The notes: generated from the sequence alone by a model not told the origin. 40,111 nt of DNA from Flavobacterium sp. MC2016-06 (GCF_009711165.2 NZ_WMID02000043.1:1-40111); one strand, 5' to 3'. Positions 1 to 8,472 are shown, counted from the stretch's first letter. Made by a program: numbers and translations.

Positions 1-1392
1 AAGAACAGAGACTATTTTCAGGTTACCAACGAAACCGACAAAGAAGTTATTTTGTTCTTAAATGATAAAGAAAAAGTTAGTTCTATTAGATTTGACGAAA
101 GATTCAATATAAAAGATTCTTTATCGGCTGCAAGGCCAGAAAAAAAATTCAAAGAAATTATTGGATATAGTCAGAATGAGCGCAATTATTTTCTATTCTG
201 GGCGTCTGAAGACAGAAAAGAAATTGATGTTCAATATTTTAATTTCATAAAAAAAGAGACCTCTACAACTCCAGTTAATTTAGAATTAAAAAAAGAAAAA
301 ATCATTAAAGAACTCACAATCAATAATACTTTTTATTTAATTACAATTGTTAAGAATTCAAGTATATTAAAATTCTACATTTCTGATAATAATGGCAATT
401 TAAATGAAAAAATTGTAGACTTATCTCACCTGAAATTCAAAAACAGTTCTAATCAACAAGTACTATTATACGACGCATTAATAGGAGGAGATCTATTTAG
501 ACCTACTATACAAATAGAACATATAAGTAATGACAGTCAGCCTTCATTGGCATTGAGTGCAACATTATTTAAAGTTTACACGTATAAAAAAGATGAAATT
601 ATTTTCACGTTTGACAACAATACTTTTGCAACCGACATTTTAAAAATTAACTTGAATAATTATACCGCTAATTTAAAATCGATTGAACAGCCAAAAATTA
701 CTCAAGATGAAAATGATCTAAATTTCGCTAAATCAAATTCTTTTTTAATTGATGATAAAATTCTTCAAATCAAAACGAATTCGGATGTTTTATTTTTTAC
801 GATAAATGACCAAAATGGCAATAGAATTAATCAATTTAAAACGTTACGTGAAGAAGAAATAAACTATAAAAACTCAGATGTTTTTCAGGAAATAAAAAGT
901 ATTCATAATAAAAAAGTCCTCGAAAAACCCAAACAATTTATTCGAAAAATCAACAACTCCACCCCAGCTGTAACCTGTTACAACCTAAATGGTTTATATT
1001 ACACTGTGATAGGAAGTTCGCAGGATATAGCTCGCGCAGGTGGCGGAGGAATGGGAATGGGAGGTGGTTTTGGAGGAGCTTCTATGTCTTTTGGTTTTAC
1101 AACATCAAGTTATACTATAGGAAATTTGATTTCTTATAAAGATAAAAATGTTGTTTACACCAACTGTTTATTTGATTCAAACTTTAATCATGTAGACGAT
1201 AAAGTTAAAACTTCAGCATTTGAAAAAGCAAGATTATTTTTAGAAGAAGATGACGATCTTAATGAAAGCGTATCTATTTTTGGCAAGGATTTATATAAAG
1301 ATTTAATTGTTTTTAAATTCAACTCCTTCTTATATTTAGGAAATTATAATAAACAGAATAAAAAATATCAGATTTTTAGTTTTACTGAATAA
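1..1392 (+). CDS. Secreted protein of unknown function, 5'-truncated (paralogue of the 3983-5374 gene)
   Basis: The frame is open from the first base to TAA at 1390-1392, so the true start lies left of the window; 463 residues are visible. I recognise no named domain. It aligns along its length with the product at 3983-5374. Shared landmarks include an FTFDN/LTFDN segment, an SNSF stretch followed by a K-L/I-x-Q-I strand, a LFFTI/LLFTV strand, an I-x-Y/F-KNS turn and a closing YLGNY/YILGY strand. The paralogue has a signal peptide, so this one is probably also exported; its own N-terminus is missing here. The alternating hydrophobic and polar strands suggest a beta-rich, possibly propeller-like fold (inference). 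A glycine/methionine-rich stretch (nt 1036-1080) is absent from the paralogue. An intrinsic terminator follows. Confidence 0.8.
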   Translation, partial: KNRDYFQVTNETDKEVILFLNDKEKVSSIRFDERFNIKDSLSAARPEKKFKEIIGYSQNERNYFLFWASEDRKEIDVQYFNFIKKETSTTPVNLELKKEKIIKELTINNTFYLITIVKNSSILKFYISDNNGNLNEKIVDLSHLKFKNSSNQQVLLYDALIGGDLFRPTIQIEHISNDSQPSLALSATLFKVYTYKKDEIIFTFDNNTFATDILKINLNNYTANLKSIEQPKITQDENDLNFAKSNSFLIDDKILQIKTNSDVLFFTINDQNGNRINQFKTLREEEINYKNSDVFQEIKSIHNKKVLEKPKQFIRKINNSTPAVTCYNLNGLYYTVIGSSQDIARAGGGGMGMGGGFGGASMSFGFTTSSYTIGNLISYKDKNVVYTNCLFDSNFNHVDDKVKTSAFEKARLFLEEDDDLNESVSIFGKDLYKDLIVFKFNSFLYLGNYNKQNKKYQIFSFTE

Positions 1393-1415
1393 TAATAAAA
1401 GTTATAGGTTTACTC

Positions 1416-1448
1416 AAACTCCCAATTTTACAATTCGGGAGTTTTTTC
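1416..1448 (+). terminator. Intrinsic terminator after the first secreted-protein gene
   Basis: AAACTCCC (1416-1423) pairs with GGGAGTTT (1437-1444) around a 13-base loop, and a T-rich run follows. It ends the preceding transcript and lies just before the promoter of the exporter gene. Confidence 0.75.
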
Positions 1449-1470
1449 TATAAGAACACTTTCAAAATGC

Positions 1471-1478
1471 TAATTTTG
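1471..1478 (+). promoter_or_regulatory. Candidate -7 box (TAATTTTG) for the DMT exporter
   Basis: TAATTTTG fits the Bacteroidota TAnnTTTG -7 consensus and lies 22 bases before the ATG at 1501, downstream of a terminator. There is no clear TTTG -33 element at the usual spacing, so the call rests on motif and position. Confidence 0.45.
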
Positions 1479-1500
1479 CATTTCGTTTAATAAAAACAAA

Positions 1501-2388
1501 ATGAAACTAACTAAACCAAGATTAGCCTTAATTGGCGGCATACTCTGTATATCTATTTTCCCAATATTGATAAAACTGCGTTTAGCACCAGGATTGACTT
1601 CTGCTTTTTATCGAATGTTTTTTGCCGTGACTTTACTTTTACCTTATGTGCTTTTGAGTAAAAACTTTAAACTTCCAACTTTAAAACTCACACTTTTGGC
1701 AGGACTTTGTGGTGTTTTATTTGCTTCGGATGTTGCAGTTTGGAATATCGCCATTCAGGATTCAAGCGCGACTCAGGCTTCGTTGTTGACTAATTTATCG
1801 CCGCTTTGGGTTGGAATTGGTTCTTTTTTCTTTTTAAAAATAAGACCTGCAACCAATTTCTGGATCGGAACTGCCGTTTCGTTATTCGGAATGGTGACTT
1901 TGGTTGGTTTTAGTTTTTTTATGGAATTGAATTTTGATCAAGCTTTTCTATTCGCCGTTTTATCAGGAATTCTATATTCTATTTATCTTTTGGTCAGCAA
2001 AAATGTACTTGCGAACGTTGATGTTTTATCGTTTATGACAATTAGTTTATTGGCTTCGAGTACTTATTTAGGAATTCTTTGTTATGCCCTAGATCAGCCT
2101 TTTACAGGATTCTCAAATACGGGCTGGTTTGTATTTTTACTTCAAGCCGTAATTTGCCAATTGTGTGCTTGGCTTTCTATAAGTTATGCAACGCAGCACA
2201 TGCGTGCTACGAGAGTTTCACTAAGTTTATTAAGTCAGGCTGTAATTACTTCTATTTTAGCTTGGCTGTTTTTAGAAGAAAAAATAACTTTACAGATGGT
2301 TTTCGGCGGCATTATTTTGCTTTTTGGAATTAGAATCACTTTTTACGATAAAACAATTTCACTGAAGAGATTTTTTTCTACTAAATAA
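1501..2388 (+). CDS. EamA-family (DMT superfamily) transporter
   Basis: A 295-residue inner-membrane protein with about ten hydrophobic segments, arranged as two repeated EamA halves (roughly residues 5-140 and 148-285). This is the usual size and layout for small drug/metabolite exporters of the DMT superfamily. The second half carries the typical LSLLSQAVITSILAWLFLEE segment (about residues 240-259), where the conserved glutamate-rich turn follows the ninth helix. ATG at 1501 is preceded by an A-rich leader and a -7-like box. The substrate cannot be told from sequence; family members export amino acids, metabolites or drugs. It stands alone, with a repeat-filled 209-base gap before the next gene. 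Confidence 0.88.
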   Translation: MKLTKPRLALIGGILCISIFPILIKLRLAPGLTSAFYRMFFAVTLLLPYVLLSKNFKLPTLKLTLLAGLCGVLFASDVAVWNIAIQDSSATQASLLTNLSPLWVGIGSFFFLKIRPATNFWIGTAVSLFGMVTLVGFSFFMELNFDQAFLFAVLSGILYSIYLLVSKNVLANVDVLSFMTISLLASSTYLGILCYALDQPFTGFSNTGWFVFLLQAVICQLCAWLSISYATQHMRATRVSLSLLSQAVITSILAWLFLEEKITLQMVFGGIILLFGIRITFYDKTISLKRFFSTK

Positions 2389-2448
2389 ACCTTTGTTAAA
2401 TTTTTGGTAAAGTATTTGTGAGGAGATTCTTTATTCGCCTGAAAATTG

Positions 2449-2548
2449 AACACAGATTATACGGATTAAACTGATTAACGCAGATTCAAAATCATTCTAA
2501 TCTCTTAATCTGTGGAAAAAATTGGTGAAAATTTGTGGAATTCGTGCC
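2449..2548 (+). repeat. Dispersed-type intergenic repeat (CAGATTA / GATTAA element)
   Basis: This gap contains degenerate repeats about 9-10 bases apart (CACAGATTA, ACGGATTA, AACTGATTA, ACGCAGATT). They are followed by an inverted counterpart (TTAATCTGTGG) and GGTGAAAATTTGTGGAATTCGTG. Left and right parts are partly complementary, so the transcript could fold back. It lies between the exporter and the HAD gene and encodes no plausible protein. Similar CAGATTA-rich spacers are, as I recall, common in Flavobacterium genomes. Confidence 0.6.
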
Positions 2549-2597
2549 AAAAAACTTGAAACAAAGAAAACCTGAAACAAAATAAACTTCTTTACTT

Positions 2598-3305
2598 ATG
2601 TTACATAAAAACAAAATTCCAAATCTTAAAGTAATCGCATTTGATGCTGATGATACTTTGTTTGTAAACGAACCTTACTTTCAGGAAACCGAACATAAAT
2701 TTTGTGCTTTGATGGAAGATTATCTTTCGCATCAAGGCATTTCGCAGGAATTATTTAAAATTGAAATTGAAAATCTACCGCTATACGGTTACGGAATCAA
2801 AGGTTATATTTTATCGATGATTGAAGCCGCGATGAATATTTCGAACAATACAATTCCCATGGAAGTGATTGCAAAAATCATTCAATACGGAAAAGAATTA
2901 CTAGAAAAACCTATCGAACTTCTTGACGGAATTGAAGAAACACTGCAAGCTTTGCAAGGAAAATATAAATTGGTTGTTGCTACAAAAGGAGATTTAAAAG
3001 ATCAGCACAGCAAATTACATCGTTCGGGGTTGGGACATTATTTTCACCATATCGAAGTGATGTCAGACAAACAAACTGTCGATTATCAAAAACTATTAGG
3101 TCGTTTAGATATTCAGCCTCATGAGTTTTTGATGATTGGAAATTCATTAAAATCAGATGTTTTACCAGTTTTAGAAATTGGCGGTTATGCAGTTCACATT
3201 CCGTTTCACACCACTTGGGAACACGAAAAAATTAGTCATAAAGTAGAGCACGAACATTTTAGCTCGTTTGAAAAAATCACAGAAGTAGTTAATAATTTAT
3301 TGTAA
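2598..3305 (+). CDS. HAD-superfamily hydrolase (phosphatase-like)
   Basis: A 235-residue soluble protein. Motif I is FDADDT, with the nucleophile D16 and acid/base D18. Motif II appears as VVATKGD (about residues 125-131). Motif IV appears as MIGNSLKSDV (about 180-189), with a helical cap between motifs I and II. This matches YjjG-like and phosphoglycolate-phosphatase-like HAD enzymes, which hydrolyse phosphomonoesters; the substrate is unknown. The stop codon shares one base with the next start (TAATG at 3303-3307), implying translational coupling to the CAT-like gene. ATG at 2598 begins just ahead of the conserved first strand. Confidence 0.85.
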   Translation: MLHKNKIPNLKVIAFDADDTLFVNEPYFQETEHKFCALMEDYLSHQGISQELFKIEIENLPLYGYGIKGYILSMIEAAMNISNNTIPMEVIAKIIQYGKELLEKPIELLDGIEETLQALQGKYKLVVATKGDLKDQHSKLHRSGLGHYFHHIEVMSDKQTVDYQKLLGRLDIQPHEFLMIGNSLKSDVLPVLEIGGYAVHIPFHTTWEHEKISHKVEHEHFSSFEKITEVVNNLL

Positions 3306-3934
3306 TGAAAAGACTTTTAGATTTAGAAAACTGGAATAGAAAAGAGCATTTTGCACATTTCAAACAAATGGAAGAGCCTTTTTTTGGCGCAACTGTAGAA
3401 ATTGACTGCACAAAAGCATATCAAACAGCTAAAAGTCTGAATGCTTCTTTCTTTATCTATTACTTACACAAAACTTTAGCTGCTGTAAACGCAATTGAAA
3501 ATTTTAGATATAGAATTTCAGACGACAAAATTTATATTAATGACCGCGTTGATGTTTCGGCAACAATTGGTCGTGAAGATGGAACTTTTGGATTTTCATT
3601 AATGGAATACAATCCTGATTTTAAAGTTTTTGAACAAAATGCATTAGCAGAGATAGAACGCATTCAGAATACAACTGGACTTTTCACACGTGCATTTAAA
3701 GACGATAATGTGATTCATTTTTCGGCCATTCCGTGGTTAAATTTTACCTCGCTTACACATGCACGCAGTTTTACTTATCCAGACAGTTGTCCTAAAGTTT
3801 CTTTCGGAAAAATGATGATTTCTGAAACTGGAAAAAGAACTATTTCGATGGCTGTTTATGTACATCACGGTTTAATGGATGGTTTACATTTAGGTCAATT
3901 TGTAGATTATTTCCAAGAATTAATGAATTCTTAA
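3305..3934 (+). CDS. Chloramphenicol acetyltransferase-like acyltransferase
   Basis: A 209-residue cytosolic protein of CAT size (about 210-220). The N-terminal WNRKEHFAHF segment carries R12, equivalent to the structural arginine of CAT. The C-terminal motif HHGLMDGLH (residues 187-195) supplies the catalytic histidine H188 and the aspartate D192; classic CATs read HHAVCDG here. The fold is therefore a trimeric acetyl-CoA-dependent acyltransferase. Many chromosomal Bacteroidota copies are CAT-like without proven drug resistance, so chloramphenicol need not be the substrate. It overlaps the HAD gene by one base and no terminator follows before 3983. Confidence 0.87.
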   Translation: MKRLLDLENWNRKEHFAHFKQMEEPFFGATVEIDCTKAYQTAKSLNASFFIYYLHKTLAAVNAIENFRYRISDDKIYINDRVDVSATIGREDGTFGFSLMEYNPDFKVFEQNALAEIERIQNTTGLFTRAFKDDNVIHFSAIPWLNFTSLTHARSFTYPDSCPKVSFGKMMISETGKRTISMAVYVHHGLMDGLHLGQFVDYFQELMNS

Positions 3935-3982
3935 ATAGAATTTAGGTTACGCATTTTTTAACTGATTTTTATTTTTTAAGAT

Positions 3983-5374
3983 ATGAGAAAAATATTTCTG
4001 TTTTTAGCTGTAATTTACAATAGTGTACTGTTTAGTCAGACAATATTAAATACTTATCCTCTAAATTTAAATAAAAACTCAAAATCCAATCAGATTTTAA
4101 ATGCCAAAAATGAACTAACAAATGAGGTCTTTACTTTTGTCGTAACCGACGAAAATTTTACCATTTTAAGATATAATAGTGCATTATTTCTAACAGATCA
4201 ATTTAATAATTCACTCGAGTACGTTAAAAATAGAACGTTATTAGGATATAGTTTTAGTGAAGATGGAAATCCAACTTTATATTGGTCTTCTCAATATGGT
4301 GAAAGCATTATGATTATTAAATATTATTTTGAAAACAAAACATCTAAAGCTCTAAAATTTCAATTCCCAAACACGAGTCAAACTATTAGAGCAGAATATC
4401 AAAATGATAATTCATTTATAATACTTGCAGAAGATATAGCCGAGCCAACCCTTATTTTTTATGTCTTTAAAAATGGAAATGTAGAACAAAAAGGAATTGA
4501 TTTTAGTCCTTTTACTTTTCAAGACAAAAAAGGACAATCTAAATCATTAAAACAAATTCTTAGAGAAAATCCTATTGAAAAAATGGAAGCAGGAGAATAC
4601 AATCCGCTGTTCAAAGCCGCTTCCAAAACTAAAATGTACACTTTAAAAAATCGTGTCATTTTGACTTTTGACAATAGTCTTAAAAAAACACAATTATTTG
4701 ATATTGATTTGGTTACTCTTGAAGTAAAAGAAAAAAATTTCACACAGTCTATTTCTCCTAAACAACCGCCAACGACTTCAAATTCTTTTTATCATGAAAG
4801 TAAGCTGTTTCAAATCAATGCCAATCAAAATGAACTTTTATTTACTGTAAAAGATTTCGATTCAGAACAAATTTTAAAAAACATTACCGTTTCCAAAAAT
4901 GATACAATTCATTTTAAAAACTCTCCATTGTTTCTTCAAAAAGACAATTCAAAACCAAAGGAATTAAAAAACACGAGCAAATTCCTAGAACATTTATGGT
5001 CTTCAAATATTGGTTTATCTGTTTTCAAAAACAAAAAAAATATTTTTATAACTGCTGGAGGAATAAAAGAACGTGTTGTTTATATGGCTGATGGAGGTGG
5101 CTTTGATGAGTTGAACAATTATTATTCAGAATCTTACGAACACAGCGTTAGCCCAGAAAGCGTTTTTTTTGAAAGTATATGGAATAAAAAACTCGAGTCA
5201 ACTACTCAAGTTCAAGAGCCACTTGGTATAGATAAAGTTTATCTCTTTATGGATGCTCACAAGAAAATTATATTAGAAAGCATCTTAAAATTTAAGGATT
5301 ACTACATTTTAGGCTATTTTGATACTGCTGCAAAACAATATACAATGCGCAAATTTACCGATGGATATAATTAA
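3983..5374 (+). CDS. Secreted protein of unknown function (paralogue of the gene at 1-1392)
   Basis: A 463-residue protein beginning with a clear signal peptide (MRKIFLFLAVIYNSVLFSQ, probable cleavage near residue 18). I recognise no named family. The mature part consists of short beta strands rich in Lys, Asn and aromatic residues, and it aligns with the truncated gene at 1-1392 over nearly its whole length. The two differ in the last third: the glycine/methionine stretch of the first copy is replaced by a GGGFDELNNYYSESYEHS region. The ATG at 3983 is 48 bases after the CAT-like gene, so it may be read through from that operon. Export to periplasm or surface is likely; no lipobox or T9SS sorting tail is seen. 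Confidence 0.83.
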   Translation: MRKIFLFLAVIYNSVLFSQTILNTYPLNLNKNSKSNQILNAKNELTNEVFTFVVTDENFTILRYNSALFLTDQFNNSLEYVKNRTLLGYSFSEDGNPTLYWSSQYGESIMIIKYYFENKTSKALKFQFPNTSQTIRAEYQNDNSFIILAEDIAEPTLIFYVFKNGNVEQKGIDFSPFTFQDKKGQSKSLKQILRENPIEKMEAGEYNPLFKAASKTKMYTLKNRVILTFDNSLKKTQLFDIDLVTLEVKEKNFTQSISPKQPPTTSNSFYHESKLFQINANQNELLFTVKDFDSEQILKNITVSKNDTIHFKNSPLFLQKDNSKPKELKNTSKFLEHLWSSNIGLSVFKNKKNIFITAGGIKERVVYMADGGGFDELNNYYSESYEHSVSPESVFFESIWNKKLESTTQVQEPLGIDKVYLFMDAHKKIILESILKFKDYYILGYFDTAAKQYTMRKFTDGYN

Positions 5375-5572
5375 CCACAGCATTTAGTTATTTGAGATTT
5401 CATAAAAAAAACACCCCATAACAAACTCAAAAACAAGCAATTAAACAGTTATTTATAAAAATAATATTTACCTTCCAAAATTAACCTTATTTTAATACAT
5501 TTATGACTTAAGGCGTCGGTTTTATCTCACAATACATTGTTTTTTTGGCGAAATTTAAAATCTCAAATAACA

Positions 5573-6712
5573 ATGAAAAAAGTTGTGGCAGTACTGGCAA
5601 TAACGATGAGTCTTTCAGGCTTACATGCTCAGGAAAAAACAGAAAAACAAAGTGACCAATTTAACAAATGGTCTGTAGAATTTGGAGGTGGTTTTAACAA
5701 ACCAGAAAGACCAATTTCAAACGAGTCCTTTACCAGAAACGTTAGTCCATTTACAGCTGATTTAGGTGTAAGATATATGTTTAATAACAAATTTGGTTTG
5801 AAAGCCGATTTTGGATACAACAGTTTTACAGCAAACACTAGTAATGGTTCTAAAGATTTTGATTCTAAATATTACAGAGTCGATTTACAAGGAGTTGCCA
5901 ACCTAGGTAGAATTATGAATTTTGAAACTTGGACTAATACTATTGGTTTATTAGGACATGCTGGTGTTGGTTTAGGAAGATTAGACAACAAAGCAATGAG
6001 TAATGACAGAGTTGGTAATTTTATTGCAGGAATTACAGGTCAAATCAGATTATCTGACAGAATTGCTTTAACAGGTGATTTTACAACTATCCTAAATGCA
6101 ACTCAAGACACTTCATTTGACGGTCAATTTATTAATAACTACACTGGATTCTCAGGAGTTGTTTTTAATGGAACTGTAGGTTTAAATGTTTACTTAGGTA
6201 AAAATACTAAACATGCTGACTGGGTTGTTATGAGTAATAACACAGACCTAAGCGCATTGGAAAACAAATTGGCTAACCTTGAAACTCAGCTGAAAAACAT
6301 TCCAGAACAAAAACAAGTAGTTGTAGAAAAACAACCAACAACACCAGTTCCTACTGATAATGAACTTATCAAAAAAATGATTAACGATAAGTATTTTAGT
6401 GTATACTTTGATTTTAACAAAGCTACTCCACAAGAGACTTCAACTGCTGCAATGGATGTCGTTTTGACTTATCTAAGAAATGTACCATCATCGACAGTAG
6501 ATTTACTTGGATATGCTGATCAAGTTGGAAATTCAGAATACAATGAAAAACTATCAAATACTAGAGCTAATAATGTTAAAACCATTTTAGAAAAAGCTGG
6601 TATTTCGTCTTCAAGAATAAGTGTTCTTCCTAAAGGAGCCGACACAACAATTGCAAAAGATTCTGAAGAAGCTAGAAGATTAGCAAGAAGAGTTACTTTC
6701 AAAGTAAAATAA
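5573..6712 (+). CDS. OmpA-family outer-membrane protein
   Basis: The start is taken at ATG 5573, where a signal peptide begins (MKKVVAVLAITMSLSGLHA); an in-frame TTG at 5537 adds only 12 residues unlike a leader. The mature 379-residue precursor has an eight-stranded-type beta barrel (about residues 25-220), then a short coiled-coil linker (DLSALENKLANLETQLKNI). It ends in an OmpA/MotB peptidoglycan-binding domain (about 265-379). D316 (in GYAD) and R331 (in NTRANNV) are spaced exactly like the diaminopimelate-binding D271/R286 of E. coli OmpA. Its role is to tie the outer membrane to the cell wall. A strong terminator follows, and the gene appears monocistronic. Confidence 0.93.
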   Translation: MKKVVAVLAITMSLSGLHAQEKTEKQSDQFNKWSVEFGGGFNKPERPISNESFTRNVSPFTADLGVRYMFNNKFGLKADFGYNSFTANTSNGSKDFDSKYYRVDLQGVANLGRIMNFETWTNTIGLLGHAGVGLGRLDNKAMSNDRVGNFIAGITGQIRLSDRIALTGDFTTILNATQDTSFDGQFINNYTGFSGVVFNGTVGLNVYLGKNTKHADWVVMSNNTDLSALENKLANLETQLKNIPEQKQVVVEKQPTTPVPTDNELIKKMINDKYFSVYFDFNKATPQETSTAAMDVVLTYLRNVPSSTVDLLGYADQVGNSEYNEKLSNTRANNVKTILEKAGISSSRISVLPKGADTTIAKDSEEARRLARRVTFKVK

Positions 6713-6732
6713 TTTTTTTTCAATTAATACTT

Positions 6733-6763
6733 AAAGCCCTAAAATTATTTTAGGGCTTTTTTT
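6733..6763 (+). terminator. Strong intrinsic terminator after the OmpA-family gene
   Basis: A perfect 12-base-pair stem, AAAGCCCTAAAA (6733-6744) with TTTTAGGGCTTT (6748-6759), has a three-base loop and is followed by T residues to 6763. Confidence 0.93.
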
Positions 6764-6876
6764 ATGCTTAAAATTGTGCCGATGTTATATTTATTTTCAA
6801 TCAGAATTGTTCTCATTCAATATTAAGAATTCCTTAATTGCTGATTTTTTCTTAATTTTACAAAAAAGACACTATT

Positions 6877-7395
6877 ATGCTATCAAAAAATATCGAAACA
6901 GCTTTAAACAAACAAATTCGCATAGAGGCAGAATCTTCACAGACTTACCTTTCTATGGCTTGTTGGGCTGAAGTACACGGATTAGAAGGTATTGCTCAAT
7001 TTATGTACACGCAATCAGACGAAGAGCGCGCACATATGCTTAAATTAATTAAGTATGTAAACGAACGTGGAGGTCACGCTCATGTTACAGATCTAAAAGC
7101 TCCTAAAACTTCTTATTCTACATTTAAAGAGATGTTTGAAACGCTTTATAATCACGAAATTTTTGTTTCAGAGTCTATTAATGAATTAGTGCACATTACT
7201 TTTTCTGAAAAAGATTATGCAACACATAATTTCTTACAGTGGTACGTATCAGAACAAATAGAAGAAGAAGCAACTGCTAAATCTATCCTTGACAAAATCA
7301 ACTTAATTGGAGATGATAAAGGCGGACTTTACTTGTTTGATCGTGATATTCAGCAATTAACGGTTACAAGCTCTATTGCAATTAACCCAAAATAA
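6877..7395 (+). CDS. ftnA: Ferritin (non-haem iron storage)
   Basis: A 172-residue four-helix-bundle ferritin. All ferroxidase-centre residues of E. coli FtnA are present at the same numbers: E17, E50, H53, E94, Q127 and E130. It should form a 24-subunit cytosolic cage that oxidises and stores iron and so limits oxidative damage. ATG at 6877 starts the conserved LSKNIETALNKQI helix. It lies after the OmpA terminator, with an AT-rich leader (6764-6876) in which I see no convincing promoter or Fur-like box. The gene ahead of the next terminator (7476) is 80 bases downstream and may share the transcript. Confidence 0.96.
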   Translation: MLSKNIETALNKQIRIEAESSQTYLSMACWAEVHGLEGIAQFMYTQSDEERAHMLKLIKYVNERGGHAHVTDLKAPKTSYSTFKEMFETLYNHEIFVSESINELVHITFSEKDYATHNFLQWYVSEQIEEEATAKSILDKINLIGDDKGGLYLFDRDIQQLTVTSSIAINPK

Positions 7396-7441
7396 AAAAG
7401 TTAAAGTTTATTTAGAACATATAAAAATAACATTTTTGATT

Positions 7442-7449
7442 TATATTTG
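7442..7449 (+). promoter_or_regulatory. Candidate -7 box (TATATTTG) before the Lys/Cys-rich small gene
   Basis: TATATTTG matches TAnnTTTG and lies 26 bases before the GTG at 7476. No TTTG is found at -33 spacing. Confidence 0.4.
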
Positions 7450-7475
7450 TCTCCGTTTTATAATTGAGATGAACC

Positions 7476-7667
7476 GTGAGCAAGAAAGAAAAAGTTAAGG
7501 ACAAGGACAAAAAGAAAGACAAAAAGCAAAAAAAGAATAAAGAAATTCTTGATAAGATTAAGAAACTCGAAAATTGCAAGTCTAGCTGTTGTGAGAAATT
7601 TAAAAAAAGCGAGAAGAAACGCTGCTCGCGCTGTCCTATGTTTGATTTAATCAAAAAAACTGCTTAA
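7476..7667 (+). CDS. Small Lys-rich protein with C-terminal cysteine cluster
   Basis: A 63-residue protein starting at GTG 7476. An ATG at 7469 is in another frame and stops after nine codons. The first half is almost entirely Lys/Asp/Glu (charged, probably helical or disordered). The second half has the pattern C-x3-CC-x10-C-x2-C-P, ending CSRCPMFDL. This could bind a metal or an Fe-S cluster, or nucleic acid through the basic half; both are inference. I recall similar short CC..CxRCP proteins in other Bacteroidota but know no function. A perfect terminator starts 13 bases after the stop, which supports a real gene. It is next to ferritin, but a link to iron is only suggestive. Confidence 0.72.
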   Translation: MSKKEKVKDKDKKKDKKQKKNKEILDKIKKLENCKSSCCEKFKKSEKKRCSRCPMFDLIKKTA

Positions 7668-7680
7668 AAACCATAATAGA

Positions 7681-7711
7681 AAAACCCACCAAAAAATTTG
7701 GTGGGTTTTTA
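7681..7711 (+). terminator. Intrinsic terminator after the small Lys/Cys gene
   Basis: The 13-base-pair stem AAAACCCACCAAA (7681-7693) / TTTGGTGGGTTTT (7697-7709) has a three-base loop and runs into T residues. Confidence 0.92.
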
Positions 7712-7747
7712 GTTTACTTTTGGTTTTAAGATTCCAATATTTTAATT

Positions 7748-8440
7748 ATGAAAAACGACATTATTATACCTAAATCCAGCCTTGATTTTTTGCTTGAACT
7801 TAAAGCAAACAATAACAAAGTCTGGTTTGACACAAACAAAACAAAATACTTAAACGAATTAAATCATATTGAAACCTTTGCTGGCGCTTTACTTCAAGAA
7901 CTTTCTAAAACAGATGTTATAGAAACGGCTTCTGGGAAAAAAAGTGTTTATCGAATTTATCGTGATATTCGTTTTTCTAAAGACAAAACTCCTTTTAAAA
8001 CCTTTTGGGGAGGAAGCTATACTCGAGCAACAAGCGAAAGACGCGGTGGTTATTATTATCATCTAGAAAAAGGAAACAGTTTTGTTGCCGGTGGTTTCTG
8101 GGGACCAAATGCGGCAGACTTAAAACGTATACGAAGCGAATTTGCTCATGATCCTGCTCCAATGCAAAAAATATTGCATTCAGAATCTTTTATCAACACT
8201 TTTGGGACTTTGCAAGGCGAACAGCTCAAAACAGCACCTAAAGGATTTGACATCAATCATGAAGCTATCGACTTACTGCGCTTTAAACAATTTTTGATTA
8301 TCAAACGTTTTACAGATAAGGAAGTGTTAAGTCCACTATTTTTAGAACAAGTTTTAGAAACACTCAAAAACATGAGACCATTTTTTGACTATATGAGCGA
8401 AATACTTACTACTGATATAAACGGATCTTCTATTTTATAA
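7748..8440 (+). CDS. DUF2461 family protein
   Basis: A 230-residue soluble protein matching the DUF2461 (TIGR02453) family. It has an N-terminal FLLELKANNNKVWFDTNK segment and the family-typical VYRIYRDIRFSKDKTPFKT stretch (about residues 74-92). It also has the GGYYYHLEKGNSFVAGGFW strand pair and a helical C-terminal half. No enzymatic or binding role has been established for the family to my knowledge. ATG at 7748 follows a terminator. The gene stands alone and is followed by a palindromic repeat. No signal peptide or membrane segment. Confidence 0.9.
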   Translation: MKNDIIIPKSSLDFLLELKANNNKVWFDTNKTKYLNELNHIETFAGALLQELSKTDVIETASGKKSVYRIYRDIRFSKDKTPFKTFWGGSYTRATSERRGGYYYHLEKGNSFVAGGFWGPNAADLKRIRSEFAHDPAPMQKILHSESFINTFGTLQGEQLKTAPKGFDINHEAIDLLRFKQFLIIKRFTDKEVLSPLFLEQVLETLKNMRPFFDYMSEILTTDINGSSIL

Positions 8441-8472
8441 TTAGAGTATAAAATTTTAGTTTCTCTTTTTCG

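Noticed and set aside
3305..3934. Acquired chloramphenicol-resistance gene
   Set aside because: Composition matches the neighbours, there is no mobile element, and the active-site motif is a divergent HHGLMDG; drug resistance is unproven.
5537..5572. TTG start giving the OmpA-family protein 12 more residues
   Set aside because: The added residues precede a standard signal peptide that starts at ATG 5573.
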